NCBI GenBank assembly: GCA_015067725.1
Contig: SVLX01000004.1
Span: 23,728 to 87,727, forward strand
Length of the DNA: 64,000 nt
Direction: 5' to 3'
Source: Oscillospiraceae bacterium
GTDB lineage: Bacteria; Bacillota; Clostridia; Oscillospirales; Oscillospiraceae
The number at the start of each line of letters is the position of its first letter. Within the stretch, counting starts at the first letter, position 1. The notes beneath the pieces were generated by a model. The model was not told the origin of the DNA. It did not search any database and was given only the letters and a program-made list of their open reading frames with translations. Positions 49,990 through 58,039 of this stretch are shown here, piece by piece. A program made the position numbers and the translations under genes.

Positions 49990-52239
49990 ATGCGAAAACT
50001 GTGCTGGTTGACTCTGGGCTTTGCCATCCCCTGCGCCATTGGGACTTACTTTGCCCCGGGTCTGCTGATGCTACCTCTGGCGGCGGCATCCTTTCTGCTC
50101 TGCGGTGCTTTGGGCTTCTTCCAGCGGGTACACTGGGCCTTTCGGGCGAGTATGCTGGTCTGTCTGGGTCTGGCGATTGGCGCTTGCTGGTTTTGTCTCT
50201 ATGATGGCATTTACCTTCAACCCGCCCGTCTGGCGGACGGAACCGTGCGGGAGATCACGCTCCATGTCACCGACTATCCGACGCAGACCGACTACGGCTG
50301 CTATGTGGACGGTAAAACCACCATTGGCGGCAAAACTTACGGCTGTCGGCTCTATCTCACCGACCCGGAGGAGGCACCTCAGCCCGGGACTTTAATCTCC
50401 GTCTCCGCAGAACTCAGGCTCACCACAGACGGCGGGCAGAACGACCCCACGCACCACCGGAGCGGCGGCATCTTCCTGCTGGCTTACGGCAAAGACAAGG
50501 CCACCCTAACCCCGGGAGAAGAAACCTTCTCCGTCAAAATCGCCCGTTTTCGTCAAACGGTCAACCGAACTCTGCAGGATATTTTCCCGGAGGATACCTC
50601 AGGCTTTGCCCGGGCACTGCTACTGGGCGATAAGTCCTCGCTCGGCTACACCCAGCGCAACAATATGTCCCAGACCGGAATCAGCCATGTGGCGGCGGTA
50701 TCGGGAATGCATCTGTCCATTGCCTTTGCCCTGGTCAGTCTGCTCACCATGAAGCGACGGTTTTTGTCGGCATTGCTGGGAATTCCGGCGGCGTTTCTCT
50801 TTGCGGCGGTGGCCGGGTTTTCTCCGTCGGTGTGCCGGGCGGCCATCATGCTGGCTTTGAGCCTGACCGCCCGGGCAATCGGCCGGGACTATGACCCACC
50901 CACCGCGCTGGCTTTTGGCTCGGCGGTCCTGCTCATCTGTAACCCAACAACCATCGCCAGCATCGGTTTTCAACTCTCCGTGGGTGCGGTTGCAGGCATT
51001 TTCTGCTTTACCCCCGCCATGTTGCGGTGGACAGAAAAGGTTTTGCCGGAGAAGTCCCCATGGAGTCCCCGGCTTAAGCCCGTTTTCTCCGCTATGGCAG
51101 TCACTTTGGGCGCAACGGTATTCACCGCCCCTTTAGGTGCCGTCCATTTCGGGGTCATCAGTCTGGTCGCCCCCATCACCAATCTATTGACCCTCTGGGC
51201 AGTGACGCTGGCCTTTTATGGGGTACTGTTTGCGGTGTTGCTGGCCTGGGTCTGGTTACCGCTGGGGCGGATGCTGGCATGGGTTATCCGTTGGCTTCTG
51301 CGGTATGTACTGGGGGTAAGCCAATTGTTGGGGCGCTTTCCGCTGGCGGCGGTCTATCCGGAGGACAATCTCTATGTGGTGGTCTGGGTGGTCTTTGCGC
51401 TGGTGCTTTTGGCGGTATTTCTGCTGATGCGGTGTCAGGGGAAGGCTGTTTTTTCTCTGTCGCTGGTCTTCGCCTTGCTGTTGGCCGTGATTTTGCCCTG
51501 CCTTGAACCCATGACCGACGCTTTCCGGGTGACGGTACTGGATGTGGGGCAGGGGCAGTGTGTCCTGCTCCAGCACGGCGGGCGGGTATTCATGGTGGAC
51601 TGCGGCGGTACAGCGGCTGAGGGCGCTGGAGAAACGGCTGCCAGAGCCCTTCTGACCCAGGGTATCACCCGAATAGATGGGGTAATCCTGACCCACTATG
51701 ATGCTGACCACACCTCCGGCTTTGCGCACTTCCTCAGCCGCATCCGGGTGGATGCGCTGTACCTGCCCCTTGTGCCGGATGAGCCGGACTGCCGCCGTTT
51801 TGGGGCAATGGCAAAGAAACTCTATTATATCACCGAAGACTGGCATTTAAGCTGGGGCGAGGCAGTAATGCAAATTTTCGCCCCGCAATCCAATGCCAAC
51901 TCCAACGACGGCTCTGTGTCCGTCCTGTTCACGGTAGGCACGCAGGATACCCTGATTACCGGCGACATGGGCGCAAGTGCTGAGGAGAATCTGCTCAATA
52001 CCCACAATCTTCCGGATATTGAGTTGCTCCTTGCCGGGCATCACGGCTCAAAGCACTCCACGACAGAAGCCATCCTTTCCGCATTGCGCCCGGAGATTTT
52101 GGTCATCTCTGTGGGGAAAAACAGCTATGGGCACCCGGCGCAGGAGGTACTGCAGCGGGCGGCGGACGCCGGTTGCCTTGTCCTGCGGACGGATGAGGTT
52201 GGGACGGTGGTGTTTACCGGGCTGATGGCGTGGAAATAG
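49990..52239 (+). CDS. comEC: DNA internalisation competence protein ComEC/Rec2
   Basis: A 749-residue channel protein for uptake of single-stranded DNA. The N-terminal membrane helices and OB-like DUF4131 region are followed by the competence domain (GDKSSLGYTQRNNMSQTGIS, VAAVSGMHLSIAFALVSLL), and the C-terminal third is a metallo-beta-lactamase-like domain with VLDVGQGQCVLLQHGG, LTHYDADHTSG and LAGHHGSKHS. The length and domain order are normal. A strong AGGAAGGAGG site precedes the ATG. Confidence 0.95.
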   Translation: MRKLCWLTLGFAIPCAIGTYFAPGLLMLPLAAASFLLCGALGFFQRVHWAFRASMLVCLGLAIGACWFCLYDGIYLQPARLADGTVREITLHVTDYPTQTDYGCYVDGKTTIGGKTYGCRLYLTDPEEAPQPGTLISVSAELRLTTDGGQNDPTHHRSGGIFLLAYGKDKATLTPGEETFSVKIARFRQTVNRTLQDIFPEDTSGFARALLLGDKSSLGYTQRNNMSQTGISHVAAVSGMHLSIAFALVSLLTMKRRFLSALLGIPAAFLFAAVAGFSPSVCRAAIMLALSLTARAIGRDYDPPTALAFGSAVLLICNPTTIASIGFQLSVGAVAGIFCFTPAMLRWTEKVLPEKSPWSPRLKPVFSAMAVTLGATVFTAPLGAVHFGVISLVAPITNLLTLWAVTLAFYGVLFAVLLAWVWLPLGRMLAWVIRWLLRYVLGVSQLLGRFPLAAVYPEDNLYVVVWVVFALVLLAVFLLMRCQGKAVFSLSLVFALLLAVILPCLEPMTDAFRVTVLDVGQGQCVLLQHGGRVFMVDCGGTAAEGAGETAARALLTQGITRIDGVILTHYDADHTSGFAHFLSRIRVDALYLPLVPDEPDCRRFGAMAKKLYYITEDWHLSWGEAVMQIFAPQSNANSNDGSVSVLFTVGTQDTLITGDMGASAEENLLNTHNLPDIELLLAGHHGSKHSTTEAILSALRPEILVISVGKNSYGHPAQEVLQRAADAGCLVLRTDEVGTVVFTGLMAWK

Positions 52240-52255
52240 GGGCATATACCCACCA

Positions 52256-52284
52256 TTGACACATCCCACGATTTTTGCTATCCT
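52256..52284 (+). promoter_or_regulatory. Sigma-A promoter of the lipoprotein gene
   Basis: TTGACA (52256-52261) and TATCCT (52279-52284) separated by 17 bp. Confidence 0.6.
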
Positions 52285-52332
52285 ATTTGTAGTGCCACAT
52301 CAACGATATTACATCATAAGGAGTTGATTTCC

Positions 52333-53187
52333 ATGAAGCAATTAAAAACCGTCCTCCTGCTGGTTCTTCTGGTGTCCATGCTGTTTTCGCTTACCGCCTG
52401 CACCATAAAAGAGGACTCCGAAGAACTGCGGACTCTGGCAGACCAGATGATTCAGGGACTTATGGACGATGACTTTGAGACCTGCTACAATCTGGTCAAG
52501 GATAGCACCACCCGGGAGGAATTCACCGACGTTTACCCCCGGTTGCAACAGCCGTTTACCGATGCTGACAGCTATACCCTGACCCAGACCGGTTGGAACA
52601 AACACACCGGCGGCGGGGTAACCGAAGTTGCGGTGCAATACACACTGACCGTTGGCGAAAGCCGCTATTCGCTCAAGGTGAGCAATTCCACCGCCCAGGA
52701 GGGACTCAAGACCTTTTATCTGAGCCCTGTTGCTTCTGCGGAAGAAAGTGAAATGCGGCTTCTGGGGACACCGGAGCAAACCGTCCTCCTGGTCATCGCG
52801 CTGGCAGAGACGGCGTTCATGGTCTGGATGCTCATCGACTGCGTCAAACGAAAAATCAAGCAGAAGTGGTTATGGATTGTGTTGATTCTGGCTGGTGTGG
52901 CAGTGACCACAACCCGAACCGGCGACAACCTGCAGCTGAACCTGAGCATTGGTCTGTTCTTTAACTTCACGGCCAAGTATGTGAGTGCGGTTGGAAACAG
53001 TGTAACCCGGATTCTGCTCCCAGTGGGTGCGCTGTGGTATCTGTTCATCCGCAAGCGGCTGACGATGCAGACCACTGCGCCGGAGACTCAACCGGCAGAG
53101 TCTTTGCCCACAACAGAGGAAGTCGCATCGCCTGTAGCACCGGACGAAAACCACAATGATGGTGACACAGCCAGTGGAGAAGCATAA
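52333..53187 (+). CDS. Lipoprotein with DUF-type N-terminal domain and three membrane helices
   Basis: About 284 residues. A lipoprotein signal (LLVLLVSMLFSLTAC) is followed by an extracytoplasmic domain of about 110 residues resembling DUF3887/DUF4019-like accessory domains (ADQMIQGLMDDDFETCYNLV), then hydrophobic segments TVLLVIALAETAFMVWMLI, KWLWIVLILAGVAV and VTRILLPVGALWYLFI. The C-terminal tail is Pro/Glu-rich. ATG 52333 follows AAGGAG. The function is unknown; the family comparison is tentative. Confidence 0.75.
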   Translation: MKQLKTVLLLVLLVSMLFSLTACTIKEDSEELRTLADQMIQGLMDDDFETCYNLVKDSTTREEFTDVYPRLQQPFTDADSYTLTQTGWNKHTGGGVTEVAVQYTLTVGESRYSLKVSNSTAQEGLKTFYLSPVASAEESEMRLLGTPEQTVLLVIALAETAFMVWMLIDCVKRKIKQKWLWIVLILAGVAVTTTRTGDNLQLNLSIGLFFNFTAKYVSAVGNSVTRILLPVGALWYLFIRKRLTMQTTAPETQPAESLPTTEEVASPVAPDENHNDGDTASGEA

Positions 53188-53237
53188 TCACCTGCGGTCA
53201 TCGTCCGGTTAAGCAGACAGCAAAACCAAAGAGACAA

Positions 53238-53283
53238 ATTCCCCCAAAGCGGCATTGCGGGTGCTTGCTTTGGGGGATTTTTG
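53238..53283 (+). terminator. Terminator after the lipoprotein gene
   Basis: TCCCCCAAAGC (53240-53250) pairs with GCTTTGGGGGA (53267-53277), followed by TTTTTGGG on the plus strand. Confidence 0.88.
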
Positions 53284-53381
53284 GGCACAGCAGGAAATCC
53301 GCCGGGGCGTCCGGGCGTGCCATCAGGCGTTGCCGCCGGCAAAGCCGGGATCATGCCGCGAAACGTTTCCCGGTAAAGTAA

Positions 53382-53415
53382 ATCCGGCTGTCCTTCGGGT
53401 TTTGGGCAGCCGGAT
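53382..53415 (-). terminator. Terminator after citXG
   Basis: ATCCGGCTG (53382-53390) pairs with CAGCCGGAT (53407-53415), then TTTACTTTACC on the minus strand. Confidence 0.7.
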
Positions 53416-53449
53416 GTTTATCTTTATTGGGTTGATTACATTTCCTGCA

Positions 53450-54802
53450 TCAAGGCTCTGTTTGCAGGAAGTGGAGAAAATAGGTTATCGCCAGCAAATC
53501 GGCACAGCCGCCGGGGCTCAGGTGCTTTTCCGTCATCTCCTGATTCCATGTGACCAACGTCCGGCGATCAGGGATGCCTTCCCGGGTCAGAATGGCTTTG
53601 GCCTGGGCGGCGGTCTGCCGCTGGGCATCCATACCGCCCCGGGCGATCAGATTGGTATCCACGCAGACGGACATCAGTGCCACCAATGCGGCACAACCGG
53701 ATTCCTCCATGCCGTATCCCTGCGACAGCGCATTTTGCAGTGCGGGAAGGCCGGTACGCACCGCATCCGGGAATCCTGCCTCGGCCTGCGCCCGGATGCC
53801 GCCAATACCATGTTGCAGATAGACCGTCTCCCCATGGGTGGCGGTTTGTGTTTTGCCCTTGCCGGTCAGTTCACGCTCGGTCAGCCCTCCGGCCATTTCG
53901 GCGCACATTTGGGATACTGCCTCCGGATTCCGGCGGTCTTCTTCCTCCAACCGCCCCAGCGCCCCGCAAATCAGACCCAGCGAGAAAACAGCACCCTTGT
54001 GGGTATTGATGTTGCCGGTCGCCCGGTACATTTCCTGTTCAGCCAGCATTCCCGGCAGTCTCAGCCTGCGGAATGTTTCCTGCGGAGGCTCATGTCTGCT
54101 GTTTCGGCCCAAGCAGAAACAATCGGAAAAATAGGGTTGTAATGTGGCCGCACTGGACATAAAGGTGAAGATATCCATATCGTTGTGACTGCCGGAGTCC
54201 AGCCTGTCCACCAGTCCGGGTTTTGGGGCGGCGCAGGCTTCGTACAGCAGTCCCCTCACCGCCAGCGACGCAAAGCGCCGGGCATCCAACCGGGTAATGG
54301 CTTCGTTCATCAGCGCCGTGGTCTTTTCTTCCAGCTCGGCCAGACTATGGGCCCGGCTTCTGGCACAGATGGGTGCATCCCGGTCACAGAGCAGACATTT
54401 CCGGCCAGGCAGACCCAATTCCTCCCGACCGACCTTCTTCCCGTCAGCAGTGAGTACATCCAAATCAAACAGCCGGGCAACCGGGTCGGATTCCTCAATC
54501 TCCACCATGGCCGTCTTCAGGGTCTCCGGCGGCAGATTAACGGAAAAATAGCCCTCACTCCCCGCCGGAGTATGCACCAGTTGTTGGGGAATATCTTTGC
54601 AACCCAGCCCCCTAAGTCGGGCACGCACCATATCCACCGCCATGGCAAATATTCGCCCGGTCTGGGCAGTTACCTTTCTTGGTCCGGGGATATTCAGGGT
54701 CAGGCAAATCAGATTGCCTCCATGGGTGTGAAGCAGTGCCTTCTGCCGCCGTACCCGGGCATCCCGGATATCCAGGAGCTGGGTCAGTGTAATTTCTTCC
54801 AT
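53450..54802 (-). CDS. citXG: Fused CitX-CitG citrate-lyase prosthetic-group synthase/transferase
   Basis: A 450-residue fusion. Residues about 1-170 match CitX, the holo-ACP synthase of citrate lyase (LTLNIPGPRKVT near residue 35 and the GRKCLLCDRDAPIC segment). Residues about 180-450 match CitG, which makes the triphosphoribosyl-dephospho-CoA precursor (ACAAPKPGLVDRLDSGSHND, NTHKGAVFSLGLICGALG). Such fusions occur in several citrate-fermenting bacteria. The citrate lyase subunits citDEF are not in this window. The gene lies 12 bp after the P-loop gene and ends the operon. Confidence 0.9.
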   Translation of the reverse strand: MEEITLTQLLDIRDARVRRQKALLHTHGGNLICLTLNIPGPRKVTAQTGRIFAMAVDMVRARLRGLGCKDIPQQLVHTPAGSEGYFSVNLPPETLKTAMVEIEESDPVARLFDLDVLTADGKKVGREELGLPGRKCLLCDRDAPICARSRAHSLAELEEKTTALMNEAITRLDARRFASLAVRGLLYEACAAPKPGLVDRLDSGSHNDMDIFTFMSSAATLQPYFSDCFCLGRNSRHEPPQETFRRLRLPGMLAEQEMYRATGNINTHKGAVFSLGLICGALGRLEEEDRRNPEAVSQMCAEMAGGLTERELTGKGKTQTATHGETVYLQHGIGGIRAQAEAGFPDAVRTGLPALQNALSQGYGMEESGCAALVALMSVCVDTNLIARGGMDAQRQTAAQAKAILTREGIPDRRTLVTWNQEMTEKHLSPGGCADLLAITYFLHFLQTEP

Positions 54803-54814
54803 GTGGGGATGCGC

Positions 54815-55762
54815 TTAGAAGAAGCCTGTCTCTCTGGTCATGCCGGAAGCCACGGCGGTCTTCTCCAGATCCGCCAGCCGCTGTTCCGCGTCCTCGCCAA
54901 CACAGCCCACCAGAATATTGATGTGGTGAAGGTTGTCCGGGATGAAGTGGTGCAACAGCCGGAAACCCTCGATCTGGCCGGTACTGCTCACATGGATTCT
55001 GGGACCGGTGCAGCGGTGGAGCATTCCGCCAATAGAGACATGGTTATGATCCACATAGGTGATGGGTAAATCCTGAGCGATCAGGTCATTGACCTTCTTT
55101 TCCAGCTCCAGAATGTCAAACTGAGGTTTCTCGCCGGGGAAATTCAGGACGAAGCCGTTGGTCACATCGCTGTGAGACAGCCGCTCCTGTTCTGCCGCGG
55201 GAAGGCAGATCTCGCACAGATCTTCTGCGGTGTGGCACATCAACCGGTTGCGCAGAGAGGGGAAAACCACAGAGCTGATTTCTTCAGGGTGGGGACCAAA
55301 GATGTTGGGGCGGGCAATGAGAATCTTTTCGCCCACGCCAATGAGCAGATGGGCATTGATGCCCAAAAGGGGATAGACCAGTTCAAAGTGTTCCACGACC
55401 ACCCGCTTGCCGTCATGGAGTGCCTGCCAAATGCCGTCAGCCAGTTCGGACATCTGGGTAAAGCCGTTCTCAAAGCGGATATCCACATGGTAGGTGTGGG
55501 GCTTAAAAAAGCTCATTCTCTGGTCCAGCAGAGGCAGGGGGCGGACATACACACCGTCATCGTCATTGGTCAGCTCCAGGCCCGGGAACATACCCCGGAT
55601 CAGGGCACTTTTGCCACTGCCGGAGTCGCCGATAATGCCGATGAGTTTGTCATAGGGAGACAGGTACAGTTGGGCAAGCTGCATACCCAGAGAGTACATT
55701 CTCTCGTGTCCCCGGGGGGCATAATAGGTACTTAACACATGGCTTCTTTGCAGTTTTTTCAT
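54815..55762 (-). CDS. P-loop protein of the citrate cluster, with AlaRS-second-additional-domain-like region
   Basis: A 315-residue protein with an N-terminal Walker A, LIGIIGDSGSGKSALIRGMF, and a C-terminal segment around ITYVDHNHVSIGGMLHRCTG that faintly recalls the second additional domain of alanyl-tRNA synthetase. I do not know its function. Its position between citC and citXG with short gaps (12 and about 60 bp) suggests a role in citrate lyase activation or regulation. Confidence in the gene is high, in the role low. Confidence 0.8.
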   Translation of the reverse strand: MKKLQRSHVLSTYYAPRGHERMYSLGMQLAQLYLSPYDKLIGIIGDSGSGKSALIRGMFPGLELTNDDDGVYVRPLPLLDQRMSFFKPHTYHVDIRFENGFTQMSELADGIWQALHDGKRVVVEHFELVYPLLGINAHLLIGVGEKILIARPNIFGPHPEEISSVVFPSLRNRLMCHTAEDLCEICLPAAEQERLSHSDVTNGFVLNFPGEKPQFDILELEKKVNDLIAQDLPITYVDHNHVSIGGMLHRCTGPRIHVSSTGQIEGFRLLHHFIPDNLHHINILVGCVGEDAEQRLADLEKTAVASGMTRETGFF

Positions 55763-55821
55763 GGTGAGTCCTCCTTATTTATTTATCCCTGCGGAACCCT
55801 TGGCTCCGGCAGGTGTGGATT

Positions 55822-56814
55822 CTACTGCAGATGTCGCTCAGTCAGGTAGGCTAAGGTGCTGGGGGGAATCAGCGCCCCGGCTTTTTCCCAGTCACCGGAA
55901 GCCAGAGCCTCCCGCAATGCGCTGGCACTGATGGGTACGCCGGACAACGACAGGCGGGGGATCTCCCGGAGGGCAATACCTCTGGGAGGAAGATAAGTTT
56001 TCAGGGCTTCATTGTACATTTCGGTCATGGGGGACAGCGGCTCAGTGCCCACATAGCGATGGGTAATGCCAAACCGGGGAACAAAATACTTCAGGAAGAT
56101 TTCAATATCCAGCAGGCACTGAATTTCCGTGGCCTTCTCCCGCTCTTTGAGGAAGTAAGTGGGGAAGGTCGCTGAGGAAATGAGATATGGGCCGGTGGGC
56201 AGAACGGTTACATTGGGAATATGCGCAGTACCCAGTTGCACCATAGCCATCCGGTCTGAAGCGGAGAAATGGCTCTTGTCTTCAGAAAGAATAAACAGGT
56301 ACAGGTGGTCACATTCCCGGGCGGCGGTTTCCACCAGATAACGGTGTCCCAGGGTAAAGGGGTTGCAGTTCATTACCGCCGCGCCAATCTTCCCGGAGAC
56401 CCGCTCTGCCGGCAGGGCGGCAAGAAACGCCTCAATCCCCCGCCGCCTGTCCTCCATCAGCAAAACCGTCCCGGTTTGCGCCACGGGATAGAACATCAGC
56501 GAGAGGAATTGGGTGCGGTTTTCCGGTTTGGTATAGAGGAACAGGTGGCGCTGTCCGCAGGAAAAAGCATCCTGCCGCAACTGGGTCAGCACCGTAGCGG
56601 TGAGGCCCTCTCCCTGGTGGTCAGGGCTGACGGCAATGCACTTAAGAATGTTGTCTTTCCGGGAGCCGGTAGCCACCAGAATATCGTCCTGCCAAATGAG
56701 GACGGTGGTGTCCAACTGCTCATCGGTCGCAAGTCCGGCACACGCCAGCAACTCCTGCCAGAGCCGCCGCCGCCGCCCGGTCAATTGTGGTAAAATTTCT
56801 GTCTGTATCATCAT
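55822..56814 (-). CDS. citC: Acetate:[citrate lyase] ligase
   Basis: A 330-residue enzyme that acetylates the prosthetic thiol of citrate lyase, switching it on. An N-terminal GNAT-like segment (SPDHQGEGLTATVLTQLR) precedes a nucleotidyltransferase domain with NPFTLGHRYLV, the HxGH-type motif, and a late SLSGVPISASALREAL. GGGGG before the start comes from a repeated leader shared with the SIR2 gene; ATG 56814 or 56811 may be used. Confidence 0.92.
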   Translation of the reverse strand: MMIQTEILPQLTGRRRRLWQELLACAGLATDEQLDTTVLIWQDDILVATGSRKDNILKCIAVSPDHQGEGLTATVLTQLRQDAFSCGQRHLFLYTKPENRTQFLSLMFYPVAQTGTVLLMEDRRRGIEAFLAALPAERVSGKIGAAVMNCNPFTLGHRYLVETAARECDHLYLFILSEDKSHFSASDRMAMVQLGTAHIPNVTVLPTGPYLISSATFPTYFLKEREKATEIQCLLDIEIFLKYFVPRFGITHRYVGTEPLSPMTEMYNEALKTYLPPRGIALREIPRLSLSGVPISASALREALASGDWEKAGALIPPSTLAYLTERHLQ

Positions 56815-56816
56815 AA

Positions 56817-56920
56817 ACCCCCGTGGCTGCGCCAGTGATGTTGCCTTCGGCAGTGATGATGCCTTCGGCAGTTATGGTGCTTCGCAGTGATGTTTCCCCT
56901 GCGGGGAAGTGATTTTATGG
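56817..56920 (-). repeat. Leader repeat copy 1, upstream of citC
   Basis: About 100 bp homologous to 57862-57965. On the minus strand both copies start with a TTCCCC/GGGGAA hairpin, run through three diverged units of about 18 bp built on CATAACTGCCGAAGG, and end in a GGGGG ribosome site just before ATGATG. The units look like mini-tandem repeats inside a portable leader. Confidence 0.85.
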
Positions 56921-56941
56921 AGGAACTCCCCCAGCCCTGCT

Positions 56942-57856
56942 TCACCGTCTGCCCATGGTTGTGCGCAGTTGTTCTGCAAGCCGGCGGTAGTAGGTGGGAT
57001 AATCTTTCCCCATTGCTGTATCCGATACCACCTTGACGCCGCAAGCCTCAGCCAGAAGTTGCTGACCCGGGGTGATGTTGGACTTGTACCAGGTGATTGT
57101 TGTGTGGCTGAAGTTCCGCATCTTGCAGTTAATCAGCCACCAGAGATCCAGCTCCGACAAATCCAGCCCGAAACCCACAATATGGACATCCCCCAGCAAA
57201 AGCCAGTCCAGCCAACTATGGATGGGCAGAGGTTTCCTTCCCTTCTGCTTCCCCTTGTAATGGCGGATCAGGCCGGAGATATGCTGTTGACTCCAGGACA
57301 GGAGTTTGCCATATTGGTAATGACCCAGAATCATGGTATCCGGCCGGGCGGCTTCCCCGTGAATATGCCAGATACCGGGCGCATTCTCCGGGGGCAGGAA
57401 GTATGTGCTGAGCCAGCGGTCTTTGTCCTCGCTCCCGGAGTTGTGCGCCAGCTTTCGGTACTTGTTCTTGCGACCGACAGCGGCTTTGAACCCGGGAATC
57501 AAGGATTTCTCCAGTTCATAAGTATAGTTTGTGGATAAAATGGCATCCACCGGCAGTTGGGCAAAGCTGCGAAGGAGTTCCTTCTCCTCCTCCGGTGGCT
57601 GCAAGTCAGTCAAAGCCCCGGCAATGATTGGCAGATTCGCCTCCAACTGTCCGCCGGTAAGAATAACCGGGCGCAGGGGATAGGGCACAGCGCCGAGTTG
57701 CTCAGTCTCCTCCGTTGTCAGCGTTTTGGTCTGGATGCTTCTGAGCAAATCGTCCCAGGAGTCCGCAGATTGGAACGCCCGGTTAATGCCGTTGCCCAAA
57801 AGAAGCACCTGTGGACGATGGTCGCAGGGGATCAATATTGGTTCAGGTTTCATCAT
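56942..57856 (-). CDS. SIR2-domain protein (predicted NADase effector)
   Basis: A protein of about 304 residues from the SIR2-like family found in bacterial immune systems. Motifs: VLLLGNGINRAF (NAD-binding loop), DAILSTNYTYELE, IWHIHGEAARPDTMILGHYQ and VHIVGFGLDLSELDLWWLIN. Such enzymes often deplete NAD+ on phage infection. It follows the DUF4062-NACHT-TPR gene and may be its effector; a repeat leader separates them. The frame could start with TTG 57859, but ATG 57856 or 57853 suits the GGGGG site better. Confidence 0.87.
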   Translation of the reverse strand: MMKPEPILIPCDHRPQVLLLGNGINRAFQSADSWDDLLRSIQTKTLTTEETEQLGAVPYPLRPVILTGGQLEANLPIIAGALTDLQPPEEEKELLRSFAQLPVDAILSTNYTYELEKSLIPGFKAAVGRKNKYRKLAHNSGSEDKDRWLSTYFLPPENAPGIWHIHGEAARPDTMILGHYQYGKLLSWSQQHISGLIRHYKGKQKGRKPLPIHSWLDWLLLGDVHIVGFGLDLSELDLWWLINCKMRNFSHTTITWYKSNITPGQQLLAEACGVKVVSDTAMGKDYPTYYRRLAEQLRTTMGRR

Positions 57857-57861
57857 CAAAT

Positions 57862-57965
57862 CCCCCTTGGGCTGTGCCAGTTATGATGCCTGCGGCAGTT
57901 ATAGTGCCTTTGGCAGTTATGGTGCTTCGCCGTGATGATTCCCCTGCGGGGAAGTGATTTTATGG
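57862..57965 (-). repeat. Leader repeat copy 2, upstream of the SIR2 gene
   Basis: The second copy of the citC-type leader, between the NACHT gene stop and the SIR2 start. It keeps the TTCCCCTGCGGGGAA palindrome, the degenerate CATAACTGCC units and the GGGGG site close to ATGATG. The match to copy 1 is clear across its whole length with scattered substitutions. Confidence 0.85.
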
Positions 57966-58039
57966 GTGAGGTATCCATTGGGCAGCGTTTTGCGTCCGTC
58001 GGCAGTCCCCGGTTGTGCGGGGCAGAACGGTCAATCGTC

